Source: Edaphochlamys debaryana
Taxonomy: Eukaryota > Chlorophyta > Chlorophyceae > Chlamydomonadales
Reading direction: 5' to 3'
Length of the DNA: 64,000 nt
NCBI GenBank assembly: GCA_016858145.1
Contig: JAEHOE010000180.1
Location: forward strand, 1-64,000
Part shown: positions 46,291-57,300 of the stretch, piece by piece
Layout of the letters: the number at the start of each line of letters is the position of its first letter
Position numbering within the stretch: position 1 is the stretch's first letter
The notes under the pieces: generated by a model
What the model saw: only the letters and a program-made list of their open reading frames with translations
The model's database searches: none
Told to the model about the DNA's origin: nothing
Position numbers and translations under genes: made by a program

Positions 46291-49200
46291 TCAGGGCTGC
46301 ACGCCAAACTCCTCGGCCAGAGGGTCCATGAACTGCTGCAGCAGCGTACGGCCGTTGACGATCTTGGTGGTCATGACTAAGAATCTGTATGGCCACTCGG
46401 GCCTGGACGACAGGAACCGCAGCGCCGAGATCTCGGCGAAGGTAACGCCGCCGATGAAAACCACCAGGACCGTCTCTGGGGCGCCCGCCGAGCCGCCGCC
46501 GCCGCCGCCGCCGCCAGCGCCGCCAACTGACGGCAACGGCGATGCGAGTGACGTGGCGGTTGAGGGCGCGGTGGAGGCGGAGGAGCCGGGGCCGCCGGGG
46601 GAGGCCGCGGCGCCGCCGGCAGCGGTCTTGAAGGGCTTCTCGTACGGCATTCCGTTGGAGTCAACGGTCTGCAGTACGTCGAAGTGGTTGCCGGGCAGGT
46701 ACTGCAGTACTTCGGAGAGGGGGCCCCCACCCAGTCCTAGGGAGTGGGGGCGGAGGCGACGGGTGGGGGTGGGAAAGGATGGGAGTGTCATGGGATGCCT
46801 TGAGAGAAGCGACCCCGGCAGGTAATCCGGAGACGCAGATCACGCTATCTCGACCACTCTTCTGGCCCACACCCAGGCTCCATGGTAAGTCCGAAGCACT
46901 GTCCTGGACCGCTCCGTTGTCGGCGCAGAGGGCCCTCAGAAGTGCCAGGCTGCCCGCACCGCTAGAGCTTCCAGCTCGGCCTTCCAGGGGGGGCTACACG
47001 CTTCAGGCCGCCTCCCTCCCTCCTGCGGGCCGGCCCACCCCACACACCTGAGTGCCGCCTCCACCAGGCGGATGCTGAGCGGTGCGTAGCCCTTGTACAG
47101 GTGGGACACGTCGCCGCGCGCCTCGGGGCCGGGGGGGCCGGAGCCGCCGGCGGAGCCCTGGGGCGGTGCGGGGCAGGGAGGCGCGCCGGGGGCACTCGTG
47201 GCACAAGGGTACGAGTCTGAGGGCGGTCTGCGGTCCGACCTAGGCTCCTCGCCCTCCCCCCCTCCCGCCCCCACGTGCTGCTGCGGCGGCGTCTCCAGCT
47301 CGGGTGAGGTGGGGAGGAGTGGGATCCGACCTCGGGCCTTTGCTCGCCCCCGCATACCACCTCCATGACTCTGCACTCGGCCGGCCCCTTGTCAACGCCC
47401 CTCCTCCCCCAGACCCCCCCTCCCCCCCGCTCTCCAGTTTGTCAGAAAATCACCCCCTTGCCCCCCCCCCCCACACACACCTGCTGCTGCGGCTCCTGCT
47501 CCGGCACGATGAGGTTGAGGGCCTTGCGCACCAGAGGGAAGTGGGACTTGAGCCCCGGGTTGGCGCGGAGCAGGCCTTGGGGTGGAGGGGGGTTGGGATT
47601 GGAGAGGCAGTGGGTGGGGGTCCTCGTCGCACTCCCTAGTCGCTCCCATGCCGCTCCGCAGCTCGTCCTCCCGCTTTACGCAACCTCCGCGTATCCAGCC
47701 GCGGCCCGGGCAGCAACCTCCCCCACCCTGCCCCCACCCTGCCCCCACCCTGCCCCCACCCTGCCCCCACCCTGCCCCACGCTACCTTCTCACCTCCTGA
47801 TCACCCGCTCCCCCGCCCCGCACCCACCCGCCTTCTCCAGCGTGTTGAGTGTGAGCAGGTGCTGGTGGCCGTACGTGTGCAGCAGCTCCCCCCGGAGGGA
47901 GTCCAGCAGGCGCCTGGGCAGGCCCCCGCCCACGGTGGCCAACAGGACCAGCAGCCTGAGGGTTGTGGGGTGGTGTGGGGCGGGGGACGGGGGCAGGCGT
48001 GCGGGTTTAGAATGCGTGGGGTGGGCGCGCGTGATGTGGACTGGTGGTGTGGGGCCGTGTCAAGCGCGTGGTGTGGGCTCGCGAGGTGGGTGGACACACC
48101 TTCCAGCTCGGCCTTGGCCAGCGGTGCCGTCAAGTTTGATTCACGCTACCGGTACCCCCCTTGCTCACACCCTGCCGCCCACGCACCTCAGTACCTCGGG
48201 CAGGGGCGCACCGCGGTACATGAGCTCCTGTGTGTATCGGGGGGGGGGGGGATGGAGTGGGTGTAGGGGTGGGCGCCAGGGCTGGACGATGCCGCTATCG
48301 GTAACTCTCCTCTCAACTCCTACCTCTCCCGGGTGATCAGTTCGTGTGTTTCCCGTTGGGCACTGCCGCCTCCAACCCCCCCTCCGCCCCCGCCCTCCCC
48401 CCCCCTCCAGCCCCCTCCCCCCCCCCTCCAGCCCCCTTCCCTCCAACCCCTCACCCCCCTCCCTTCCCCACCTCCATGAATGCCACCGACCCCTCCGGTT
48501 CGTACCCCTCCACGATGGCCTGCTCCTGCGCCAGGCGGTCGTGGAAGAGCTGCTCCTTGACCTGGGGGTGGTGGTTGGTGGTTGGCGGTTGGTGGTTGGC
48601 GGGTGGGTGGTGGGTGGGGGTGAGGGGTGGGGTGGGGTGGGGGGGACTCTTGGGGTGTTGGGTGGTTTGGGTGGGAGACGGGTGTTCAGGCTTGGAGCAG
48701 TCTGACCTCCTGCCCTGCCCCGGACTGCCCGGCCATACCCTGGTGGGCTTTCGAGCACCTGCACCTGACTGCATCGCTCCACACGTCCCTCTGGCCCCAC
48801 AAGCCAGCCGCCCCCACCCCACCCCGGCCCGCACATCCTTCGCCGGTTACTCACTGCCGGTTAGCACCCCCCCCCTTCCCCCCCGGCTCCCACCCGCTCT
48901 GCCGGCGGCGTGGCCACGTCCGACAGGCGGTCCAGCAGGGACAGCTTGGGCAGCCCCTTGACGAAGGACTTGAGCTCGGACAGATCCTAGGGGGGGGGAG
49001 GCAAGAGGGGGGGAACGGAGGCAAGAGGGGGGGCAGGGGTTGAGAGGGCAGCCCCTTGACGAATGACTTGAGCTCGGACAGGTCCTTAGGGGGGGAGGCA
49101 AGAGGGGGGAGGGGAGGCAAGAGGGGGGGAGGGGAGGCAGGAGGGGTTGAGAGGGAATCCCCTTGACGAAGGACTTAGCTCGGACAGGACCTTAGGGAGG

Positions 49201-52200
49201 GAGGCAAGAGGGGTTTGGGGGGGATTGAGAGGGTTGATAGGGTAGGGGCGGTGAGGGAGGTTCGGGTCAGGTTGGGGGTTGCGGCTTTGGGGTTTGGGGA
49301 GTTCGCCCTGAGCTGGGCAGATGTCGCCAGCCCCTGGTTGCAGCGGCCCCCCCCTCCCCTGCCGCTCCCTCTCCCTCCGCTCTCAACATTCATCCGAGAC
49401 TCTCCCCCCTCCCCCCACCTTGGTCCCTAGCTCGCTGTACTCGCGTCGAGCCTCGAGGGCGTACTGCTGCAGCCTGGGGAGGGGGGGGAGGGGCAGGTCG
49501 CGGAGAAGACGGTTAGATGTGGAGGAGGCTCGGGCGGGTCAAGGGCCCAACGCACGGACTCCTCACCCGCCCAACCCCCATCCCCAGGCCTTCCTCCATC
49601 GCCCCAGCCTCCCTCCCAGCCCCTCCCAATCCAAACCCCCCAAAAACCCCACCGCATGATCGTGATGTGGAAGGGCAGGTCCCTGAACTCCCTGTAGAAG
49701 GGGTCGGTGCTGTTGAGCAGCGTGCGGCCGCCGCCGCCGCCGGCCCCGCGGCCGCCGCCCGCGTCGCCGCTGCCCTCGCCGCTGCCGCCCGACCGCCCGC
49801 CCACTGCCGCTGCGGGTAGGGAGGGGGGGGGTGACAGGGAGCGGGAGGTGGATGGCGGGTGAGGGATTGGGAGATGAGGGGCGTGTGTGGCACATCAGCC
49901 CCCCCTGCGGATTTCTTTGCCAGAAACCCTCGCCCGACAAGCCATGTGAGACCAAAGCTAGTTTATGCCTGAGCCCTTGCCGCCAGCCCCGTACGAAGCC
50001 GGTGACTAACGCACCCTTGGGCTGCCACGGCACGGATCCGTGCCGTATCCCCGTGATCTCGTCGATCAGGCCCTCGAACGTGATCTGGGTCATCATGGGC
50101 GTGATGAGATCCACCTCGCGATCCAGCAGGATCATGCGGTCGATGCGCCCCGGGCCGCTCATGGCGGCTGCGGCTGCGGATCCAGATCCAGATCCGAAGG
50201 CGGCAGAAGATGCGGCCAGGGAGGGCCCCCCTGCCAGGGCGGGGCTCTCCCTCCGCATGCGGAAGCACAGGTCCCGGACCGCTGAGGCCGCAGGTCCCTT
50301 GCCCTGTCAGGGGGAGGAGAGGGAGGAGAGCAGTCAGGGAGCAAGGGGAGTGCTCAGATGCATGGTGCAGGTACCGGTATGCCATAAGGGCAGCAGAGTC
50401 GGCCTTAGCACAGCTGCTGCTCACCCTCCCCAGCCGCGATGAGGGACGGGCCGCTTGGTCGTCGCTGCTTGGTAAGCGCGACCCCGCAGGCTTTGAGCTT
50501 TCCGGGCCCTCCCTGCGCTTGCCCCCAAACTTGCGGGCCCCTAACTCCCATTCCCTACCTGCCTTCCCCTGCACGGCTGCAGCCAACCCAACCGCCCAAC
50601 CGCTCAACCAACCACCAACCGCCAACCACCCCCACCTGCACCCGGGGTATGAGTCCGAACAGCGCCTGCAGCCGCGTGATGGCGGCGGCCGTGTAGTACA
50701 GCGGCGTCGAGTCGCCGTCCGCCACGCAGTCGGCGAACGAGCCGTCCAGCTCCAGGCTGATGACGTCATCGTCGTACGGCACCATGTCCAGGCAGTACTC
50801 GCCTGCCGCAGGGGGGTTGCGGGGTGCGGGGGTGCAGGAGGATGCGGTAAAGCCCAGCGCGCGGTGAGGGGAGTTGCGCCCAGGGCCCCTTGCCTTTCAA
50901 CTCCCGCCCTCCCGCGTTTGCAGCCCAGCTCGCTTCAGCCCCTCGACAGCCTCCCTAAGCCTCCGCTTCCCAGTCCTCCCCCGCCCTCCTAGCCTTCCCC
51001 CGCCCTCATCCCTTTCCCCCTACCCCTTCCCCCCCCCCACCCATGGCCACGTCCCCCAGCACGCCCTCCTCACCCCTCTCCTTCTCCCCCTCTCCATCTC
51101 CCCCTCTCCTTCTCCCCCCTGCCCCTTCTCCCACCCCCCTCCCCGCTCCCCCTCCCCCTCCCCGTTCAGCAACAACACTCCCCCCCCCCCCTATGGCCAC
51201 GTCCCCCAGCACGCCCTCCTCCTCCCCTCTCCCCCTCCCCCCCCTTCCCCTCTCACCCCCCCTTCCCCTCCCCCATCTCCCCCCTACCTATGGCCACGTC
51301 CCCCAGCACGCCCTCCTCTCCCCTCTCCCCCTCCCCTCTCCCCCTCCCCCGCGTTCCCCCTCTCACCCCCCCCCTATCCTCCCCCATCTCCCCCCCACCT
51401 ATGGCCACGTCCCCCAGCACGCCCTCCTCTCCCCTCTCCCCTCTCCCCTCTCCCCCTCCCCCCCTTTCCCCTCTCACCCCCCCTTATCCTCCCCATCTCC
51501 CCCCACCTATGGCCAACGTCCCCCAGCACGCCCTCCTCTCCCCTCTCCCCCTCCCCTCTCCCTCCCCCTCCCCCCTTTCCCCTCTCACCCCCCTTACCCT
51601 CCCCCATCTCCCCCCCACCTATGGCCACGTCCCCCAGCACGCCCTCCTCTCCCCTCTCCCCCTCCCCTCTCCCCCTCCCCCCTTTCCCCTCTCACCCCCC
51701 CTTATCCTCCCCCATCTCCCCCCCCACCTATGGCCACGTCCCCCAGCACGCCCTCCTCTCCCCTCTCTCCCCCTCCCCTCTCCCCCTCCCCCTTTCCCCT
51801 CTCAACCCCCCCTTATCCTCCCCCATCTCTCCCCCCCCACCTATGGCCACGTCCCCCAGCACGCCCTCCTCTCCCCTCTCCCCCTCCCCTCTCCCCCTCC
51901 CCCCTTTCCCCTCTCACCCCCCCTTACCCTCCCCCATCTCCCCCCCACCTATGGCCACGTCCCCCAGCACGCCCTCCTCTCCCCTCTCCCCCTCCCCTCT
52001 CCCCCTCCCCCTCCCCCTTTCCCCTCTCACCCCCCCTTATCCTCCCCCATCTCCCCCCCCACCTATGGCCACGTCCCCCAGCACGCCCTCCTCTCCCCTC
52101 TCCCCCCTCCCCTCTCCCCCTCCCCCCTTTCCCCTCTCACCCCCCCTTACCCTCCCCCATCTCCCCCCCCACCTATGGCCACGTCCCCCAGCACGCCCTC

Positions 52201-54041
52201 CTCTCCCCTCTCCCCCTCCCCTCTCCCCCTCCCCCCTTTCCCCTCTCAACCCCCCTTATCCTCCCCCATCTCCCCCCCACCTATGGCCACGTCCCCCAGC
52301 ACGCCCTCCTCCTCCAGCACCCGCTCCACCGTGATGGTGCGGCGGGGCACGAAGCACACGGAGAAGTCGTGGGCGTCGCCCCTTGGTTGGGGGGGAGGGG
52401 GAGGGGGAGGACGGAGGGGTCGGGTGGGTGGGGCAGGGTGAGGGGCGGGGAGGGGCGGGTGGGGGCTGCAAGGGGGGCGCGGGCAAGGGGGGCCCGGGTG
52501 GACCGTGGCCGGTAGCCTAGTAGGGGTGCGGCCGCCTGGCCGCCCGTCCGCAGCACGGCCCGAGCCCAGCCTGTACTTGATGATACCCCACCCACGCCGT
52601 GAACCCCCCTGCCACGGCCCCCCCCCCCGCCCCCACCTGGGTCGGCTCTTGATCTGCGCCGCCACCGCCTGCGCATTGGCCACCGTGGGGCGGACCAGGT
52701 ACAGCAGGGAGCGGATCTGGGGGGGAGGGGGTGGGGAGAGGGGTGGGGGTTGAGAGGGGGAGGGGGAGGGGGAGCGGGCGGGCGAGAGGCGGGGGAGAGG
52801 GCGTAGGAGGGAGTAGGCGCCAAGGGGCCACAAGGGGTGGCAAAAGAGGTGTCCGGGGGAGTGGGACGACGCTGCCACCCGCCCCCCACCCCCCCAGGCC
52901 CCAAGAGGCCCCCACCCCCACCCCCACCCCCACCTCTGCCAGGGGGGGCTCCGTGGCGTTGTAGGCGGGGTCGTCCAACCGCTTACCCGGCTCCAGATAC
53001 AGCAGCCTGCACGGCCAGTTGGGGCAACGACCAACGGTCAACGACCAACCGACAACCCCTTCCCTCTCCGGCGCGAGTCGAGCCCCGCGCCACCCGCCCA
53101 CACCCCATGCCAGGCCTGCGTGCCCCACTCTCAGCCCTTGTCTCTCCTCCCCCCCTGCCCCCCTGGCCCCGTGGAACTCTCCTTCACTCCTTGGCGATGC
53201 CTTCGCATGCTATGCTTCGCAACGATCTCCCCCTCCCCCTCTCCCTCCCTCCCCCTCTCCTCCCCCTCCCCCCCTCCCCCTCTCCCTCGCCCCCTTCCCA
53301 CTCGCCCCCTTCCCCTCCCCCCCTCCCCCCCCACTTGGCCACTCCGTGCTCCGCCAGCAGCTCCGTCAGCCCCGCATCCAGCAGCCCCAGGGGGCCCGAC
53401 ACAGCGGGGTCAAGCAGGAGGGCCTTCTTGCCGCGCCGCTGGGGGGGGAGGGGAGGGAGGGAACTTTTTCGAGCGGGAAACGATAAGGCGGCGGCCGGCG
53501 AGCCCGAGGGAGGGAGGGGAGGGAAGAGGGGATGGGGATGGGGTAATGGGGGTAGAGGGAAATGTAAAGGGTGGTGGAGGTGGGGGGAAGGGCGAAGGCC
53601 GTTCCTCCGCGGTCAGCGCTTGGCCTGGGCACCATGGGGCCGTGGGGCAAGGCCCTGGCTTGGCCAACTCTTCGACTCCCCCCCTTTTTATTCATTCACC
53701 TCTTCCCTCACTCCCAGCCCTCCAACCCCACCGAGTCCACAACTTCTAGAAGCTGCTTCCGGGCCTGCTCCCTGGGGGGAGGGGTTAAGGAGAGGAGGGG
53801 TTAAGGAGAGGAGGGGTGGCCAAAACGCTTGGGCGCAGGCTTGGTACAGCAAGCCGAAGGCCCCGGCTAGCGCCGCCAGTAAGAGGTTGAGGTAGCCATG
53901 GAAGAGACTGGGAAGGCGACAAGGACAGCCCGTTCCGGGTTGGGGGGCTGGTAGGGGGGCGCCTTACCGAATGGTGAGGAGGGGCACAGGGCCCGTGTCC
54001 AGCGCGGGGAGCGTGTGCTTGCTGGGCTTGAGCCGAGACAT
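46291..54041 (-). CDS. VPS33: Vacuolar protein sorting-associated protein 33 (SM protein of HOPS/CORVET)
   Basis: Seventeen exons, minus strand: 54041-53968, 53771-53732, 53438-53335, 53006-52934, 52716-52637, 52381-52281, 50802-50636, 50303-50015, 49809-49653, 49473-49419, 48986-48894, 48561-48472, 48227-48187, 47955-47828, 47575-47481, 47298-47048 and 46798-46291. All phases agree, giving 781 residues; the usual length is about 600. Hallmarks of VPS33: RRGKKALLLDPAVSGPLGLL, LLYLVRPTVANAQ, DDDVISLELDGSF, RIDRMILLDREVDLITPMMT with FEGLIDEI, SELKSFVKGLP, LLHTYGHQHLLTLNTLEKAG, GYAPLSIRLVEAAL, and VVFIGGVTFAEISALRFLS near the end. The extra length is Gly/Ala/Ser-rich insertions at exons 8, 9, 16 and 17. 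The protein binds SNAREs in HOPS and CORVET for vacuole and endosome fusion. Nine of sixteen donors are GTGGGG. The last acceptor (CTCTCAAG) is the least certain join. Confidence 0.9.
47721..47776. repeat. 12-bp tandem repeat in VPS33 intron 14
   Basis: CACCCTGCCCCC is repeated about four and a half times between exons 14 and 15 of VPS33. Confidence 0.9.
48943..49205 (-). repeat. Tandem copies of the exon 11 acceptor edge in VPS33 intron 10
   Basis: The first part of exon 11 with its 3' splice site (48943-48990) recurs at about 49050-49093 and 49155-49200. All three share CCCCTTGACGAA-GACTT and GCTCGGACAG on the plus strand, followed by CTAG or TTAG and a G-run. On the sense strand each copy reads TAG or AAG then GA-CTGTCCGAGCT, that is, an acceptor followed by DLSELKSF-type codons. 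The third copy has lost bases in the coding part. Confidence 0.9.
51040..52315 (-). repeat. Tandem copies of the exon 6 donor edge in VPS33 intron 6
   Basis: Twelve occurrences of the plus-strand block GGCCACGTCCCCCAGCACGC are found near 51043, 51193, 51290, 51401, 51509, 51621, 51730, 51841, 51951, 52064, 52174 and 52284; the last is exon 6 itself. Spacing is 107-116 bp apart from the first interval of about 150 bp. On the sense strand each copy holds the final codons of exon 6 (EEGVLGDVAI) followed by ATAG|GTGGGG, the authentic 5' splice site. The spacer is nearly pure C/T on the plus strand. The copy at 51509 has one inserted base. Confidence 0.95.
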
Positions 54042-54397
54042 CCTTGTTGGGCGGGTTCTTCAGTTCTCAGGGCTACAGATCAGCAAGAGTATCGCTATCT
54101 GCTCCGTCGAGCAGCGGACGTGAAAGCCATCGCGGATGTGCCGGGATTGGGTTTGTTGTGCACGGAGAGAGCTGCAGAACTTTTCGAGAGCTTTGTGGCA
54201 ATGCGTGTGCAGATGTGCAGTTGGGTGGACAGCGACAAGCCCCGAATGGAAAGCCCCGATGCCAACTTTGCGGGGCATGCGCAGGTCGGGCCCCGCTCGA
54301 AGAGCCCCCGCATTCTGCACGGATCACACGCACCGAAACCCACGACACCATACGCACCGCATGCGCAACCTACGCGCGGTTTAAGGCGAAGGGCGCC
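54042..54397. promoter_or_regulatory. Divergent upstream region, VPS33 / Ala-rich TM protein
   Basis: The 356 bp between the two start codons must hold both promoters. A plus-strand open frame (54015-54404) crosses the region and is best treated as leader or chance. No TATA or other named element was identified. Confidence 0.45.
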
Positions 54398-57300
54398 ATG
54401 TTGAGAGGAAATCCGGTTGCCCTCGGTGGCCCCGGCCTCCGGCCCCGAGCTGCCAGGCCTACTTTCTTCCTAGGAGTATCATCAAGCCGTTCATGGCAGA
54501 AAATCCTGCGGGCCTCGCCGGGCGAAGTGGAGGGTGCTGGAACCGCAGCATCGCCAGCTCAGCGGCGAAAAGCGCCCGAGGGCTCGGACGCGGACGCGCC
54601 AACTGAGCAAGCGAGCACTCCCGCAGAGGGGCGCACGACCGCGCAGGCCCCAGTAGAGAATAGCTCCACGACCACTGCTGCGGCTCCGACAGCTGCGGCG
54701 GCCTCGAGCACGGACTGGCAGCAGCCACCGCCCGGCGACTGGGGCGGCGTGCCGGACAAGCAGGCGATTCAGGAGCCAGACCGCGGAGGTGAGGCGAACG
54801 AACGGGGGGAAGGTGGGGGCGTTGCTGAGCTCGAGGGACACGCGCTCGGGTCTGGCGGCAGTTGGGGTTTTGGGGTGTCGAGGCCGCCGCGCCACCGAGA
54901 CCCCGACACGGGTCACCTGCCCGTGTCGTGTCGCTTGAGGGTTGCGTGTTCAATAGCGCTTGGAACGACATGGGCCCAGGACTGGTGGGAGTTTGTGTTT
55001 GGCTGGTGGCCGCACCGCTCTGGCCTAAGCATAGCTGGCGGCGCGGGCCATGCCGCGTGCTGTCCACGCGACCGTCAGGCTCACTTAATGGTCCCCCCGG
55101 TCCTCCGTCCTCCCCCCCACCTCTCTCTCTGACCCAGGCGTGCTGTTCGGGCTCATCCTGGTAACGGGCCTGAGCTTCGTGGTGCACCAAATCGTGGGCA
55201 TGGCGGGTGAGCCGCCTGGAGGGGGCGAGCCGTGCTTGGGACTGCCACCCGCCTGCCTTGCCCGGCCAGGCCCGCGCCGTCTCCTGGCCCTCATACCAAT
55301 GCTGCCCCTCCCCCTCTGTCCTCTTCTCCCCCCTTCCCGTTCCCCTTAACCCTGTCGCCCCTAACTGACCCGCTCCCAGGCTCCCGCAAGGTGGACCCCA
55401 CCGCCCGCGCCCCCGTGCTGGCGGTCAGCGTGGCGCCGCACCGGGCCCCGGAGCCGGGCCGGGGCGGCGCCCTGGTGCCCGCCAGCACCCCCGAGGCCAC
55501 CGCGGAGCCCTCCCCCGCCTCCGCCCCCGAGGCCGCCCGGGCCTCCGCCTCCGCGTCCAACGCCGCCGCTGCGTCTAGCTCGAGGGCCGGAGCGGCGGCC
55601 TCGGACAGGGCGGGGAAGGAGGCCGGGAAGGAGGCGGGCGCTAAGCAGGAGGCGGCGGAGAAGGCGGGGCAGGCGCGCGGGGCGCAGCGGGAGGGGGAGG
55701 AGAGCGAGGAGAGCGAGGAGGCGGGCAGGGAGGAGGCGGCGGCGCGGGAGCGAGGCGCCGAGTCCGAGGGGGGCAGCCGGTCAGGTGCCTCGGAGGAGGC
55801 CGAGTCCGGTTCGGAGGAGGCGGAGGCGGTGGCTGCCACAAGGCCGGCTTTGCATCAGCAGGGCCCCGCGGCGGGTCCGGGGCCGGGCAGCCGGGGTGGC
55901 CCTGAGGGCGCAGCGCCTTCGCAGCACTACCCCCAGCACCTGACGAGGCCTCAAGCCCAGGCCCAGGCCCAGCAGGCCCAGGCCCAGCAGCAGCTGCTGT
56001 CACGGTCGCCTTCGGGCAGCCCAGGGGCGGCCGCCGGGGCGGCCGCCGCCTCCATCCTGGCCCCCACCTCTGCGGGGCTGGGCAGCGCCGGGAGCGCCGC
56101 CGTGGCCTCCCCGCTGACCCGCAGCCCCAGCCAACACGCCACCTCCCCAGCCACGCAGCCCTCCCACACGGGCCATGGGCACGCCCAAGAGGCAGCACCC
56201 ACGCCCAGCACCGCTCCCTCGGCTCCCGCCTTCCCACCAGCCGCCCGGAGCCCCTTCGCCGACCCCTACTCCCATCTGCACACGCACCAACAGCCCGCAG
56301 CGCCCGAGCGCCCTGCACCGCACCTAGACGCCGGGCGGCGCGCCTCCACGCTCCTCCCCACCGCGCCCTCCTCCCTGCCCTCCGCTGCCCCCGGGCCGCT
56401 GACGTTCCCGCCCGTCCGTCCCGAGCCGCTCAGCCGCGCACCCGACACGTCAGCACTGGCCGCCATACAGCCAACCGACGCCTCCCTGCCCGCCATGCGC
56501 GATCGGGCGCAGCTGGCGTTACGCGCGGCGGCGGCGGCGTCGGAGGCGTCCAAGCGCGCCGCCGCCTACGCCGCCGCCGCCAGCTCGGCGGCGTCAAAGG
56601 CGGCGGAGGCGGCGGAGCGGGCGGCGGCGGCCGCCACCACGGCACAGGTGCGTGCGAAGTGGGTCGGGACGAGGGAGGAAGTTGGGGCTGGGATGTGGGA
56701 AATGGGACAGGACCGACAGTAAATCTCACTGCCCTGGTGGCCGTCAAGTTGCTTGAGCACTATATGCCATGCGAAGTGGGTCGGGATGGGTGGCGCTGCA
56801 TGCCATCACACCCAGCAATCGGGACCTACCCCGCACCGACATGCGCTCTCACCGCCTCTGCACGCGCCCTCACGTGCTGGGCCCCATGTTAAACCCGCCA
56901 AACAGCAGCAGTGTATTCCATCGGGCATGGGGATGTGTTCGGGCATGGGGATGTGATGGGGATGTGATAGGAACAGCGCGCTTCCCCATTCCACCTGCTC
57001 AGGGTTAACCCAGGCTAGCCAGGCTACTTCTGGCACACCCTGCCACCTTAACCCCCGACCCACACCCACCTTCCCTCCCACCAACCCCCCAGAACCACCT
57101 GGAGGGCGCCGCCGAGAGCGCCATCGCGGCCGCGGAGGCGCGCGTGGCTCAGGCGGCGGAGGCGGCCAAGGAGGCGGAGGGGCGCGCGGCCTCGGCGGCG
57201 GCGCACGCCACGGCGTACCAGGACATGTCGGAGCAGCAGGTGGGGGCGACGGGGGCGGAGGTGGTCTCGGGTGGGGTTTTGGGCCCCAGCCACGTAGCGT

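Noticed and set aside
51040..52315. Possible CRISPR-like array, given the regular spacing of a conserved block.
   Set aside because: The conserved block is an exon edge with its splice site, the spacers are low-complexity C/T and resemble each other, and the genome is eukaryotic.
51043..52515. A 490-codon plus-strand open frame rich in Pro, Ser and Leu.
   Set aside because: It is the antisense reading of the C-rich VPS33 intron array; all three plus frames are open because stop codons are rare in C/T-only repeats, and VPS33 on the minus strand explains the region.
54015..54404. A plus-strand frame of 129 codons overlapping the VPS33 start.
   Set aside because: Part of it looks protein-like (EYRYLLRRAADVKAIADV), but it overlaps exon 1 of VPS33 on the other strand and could not be joined in phase to the downstream exons.
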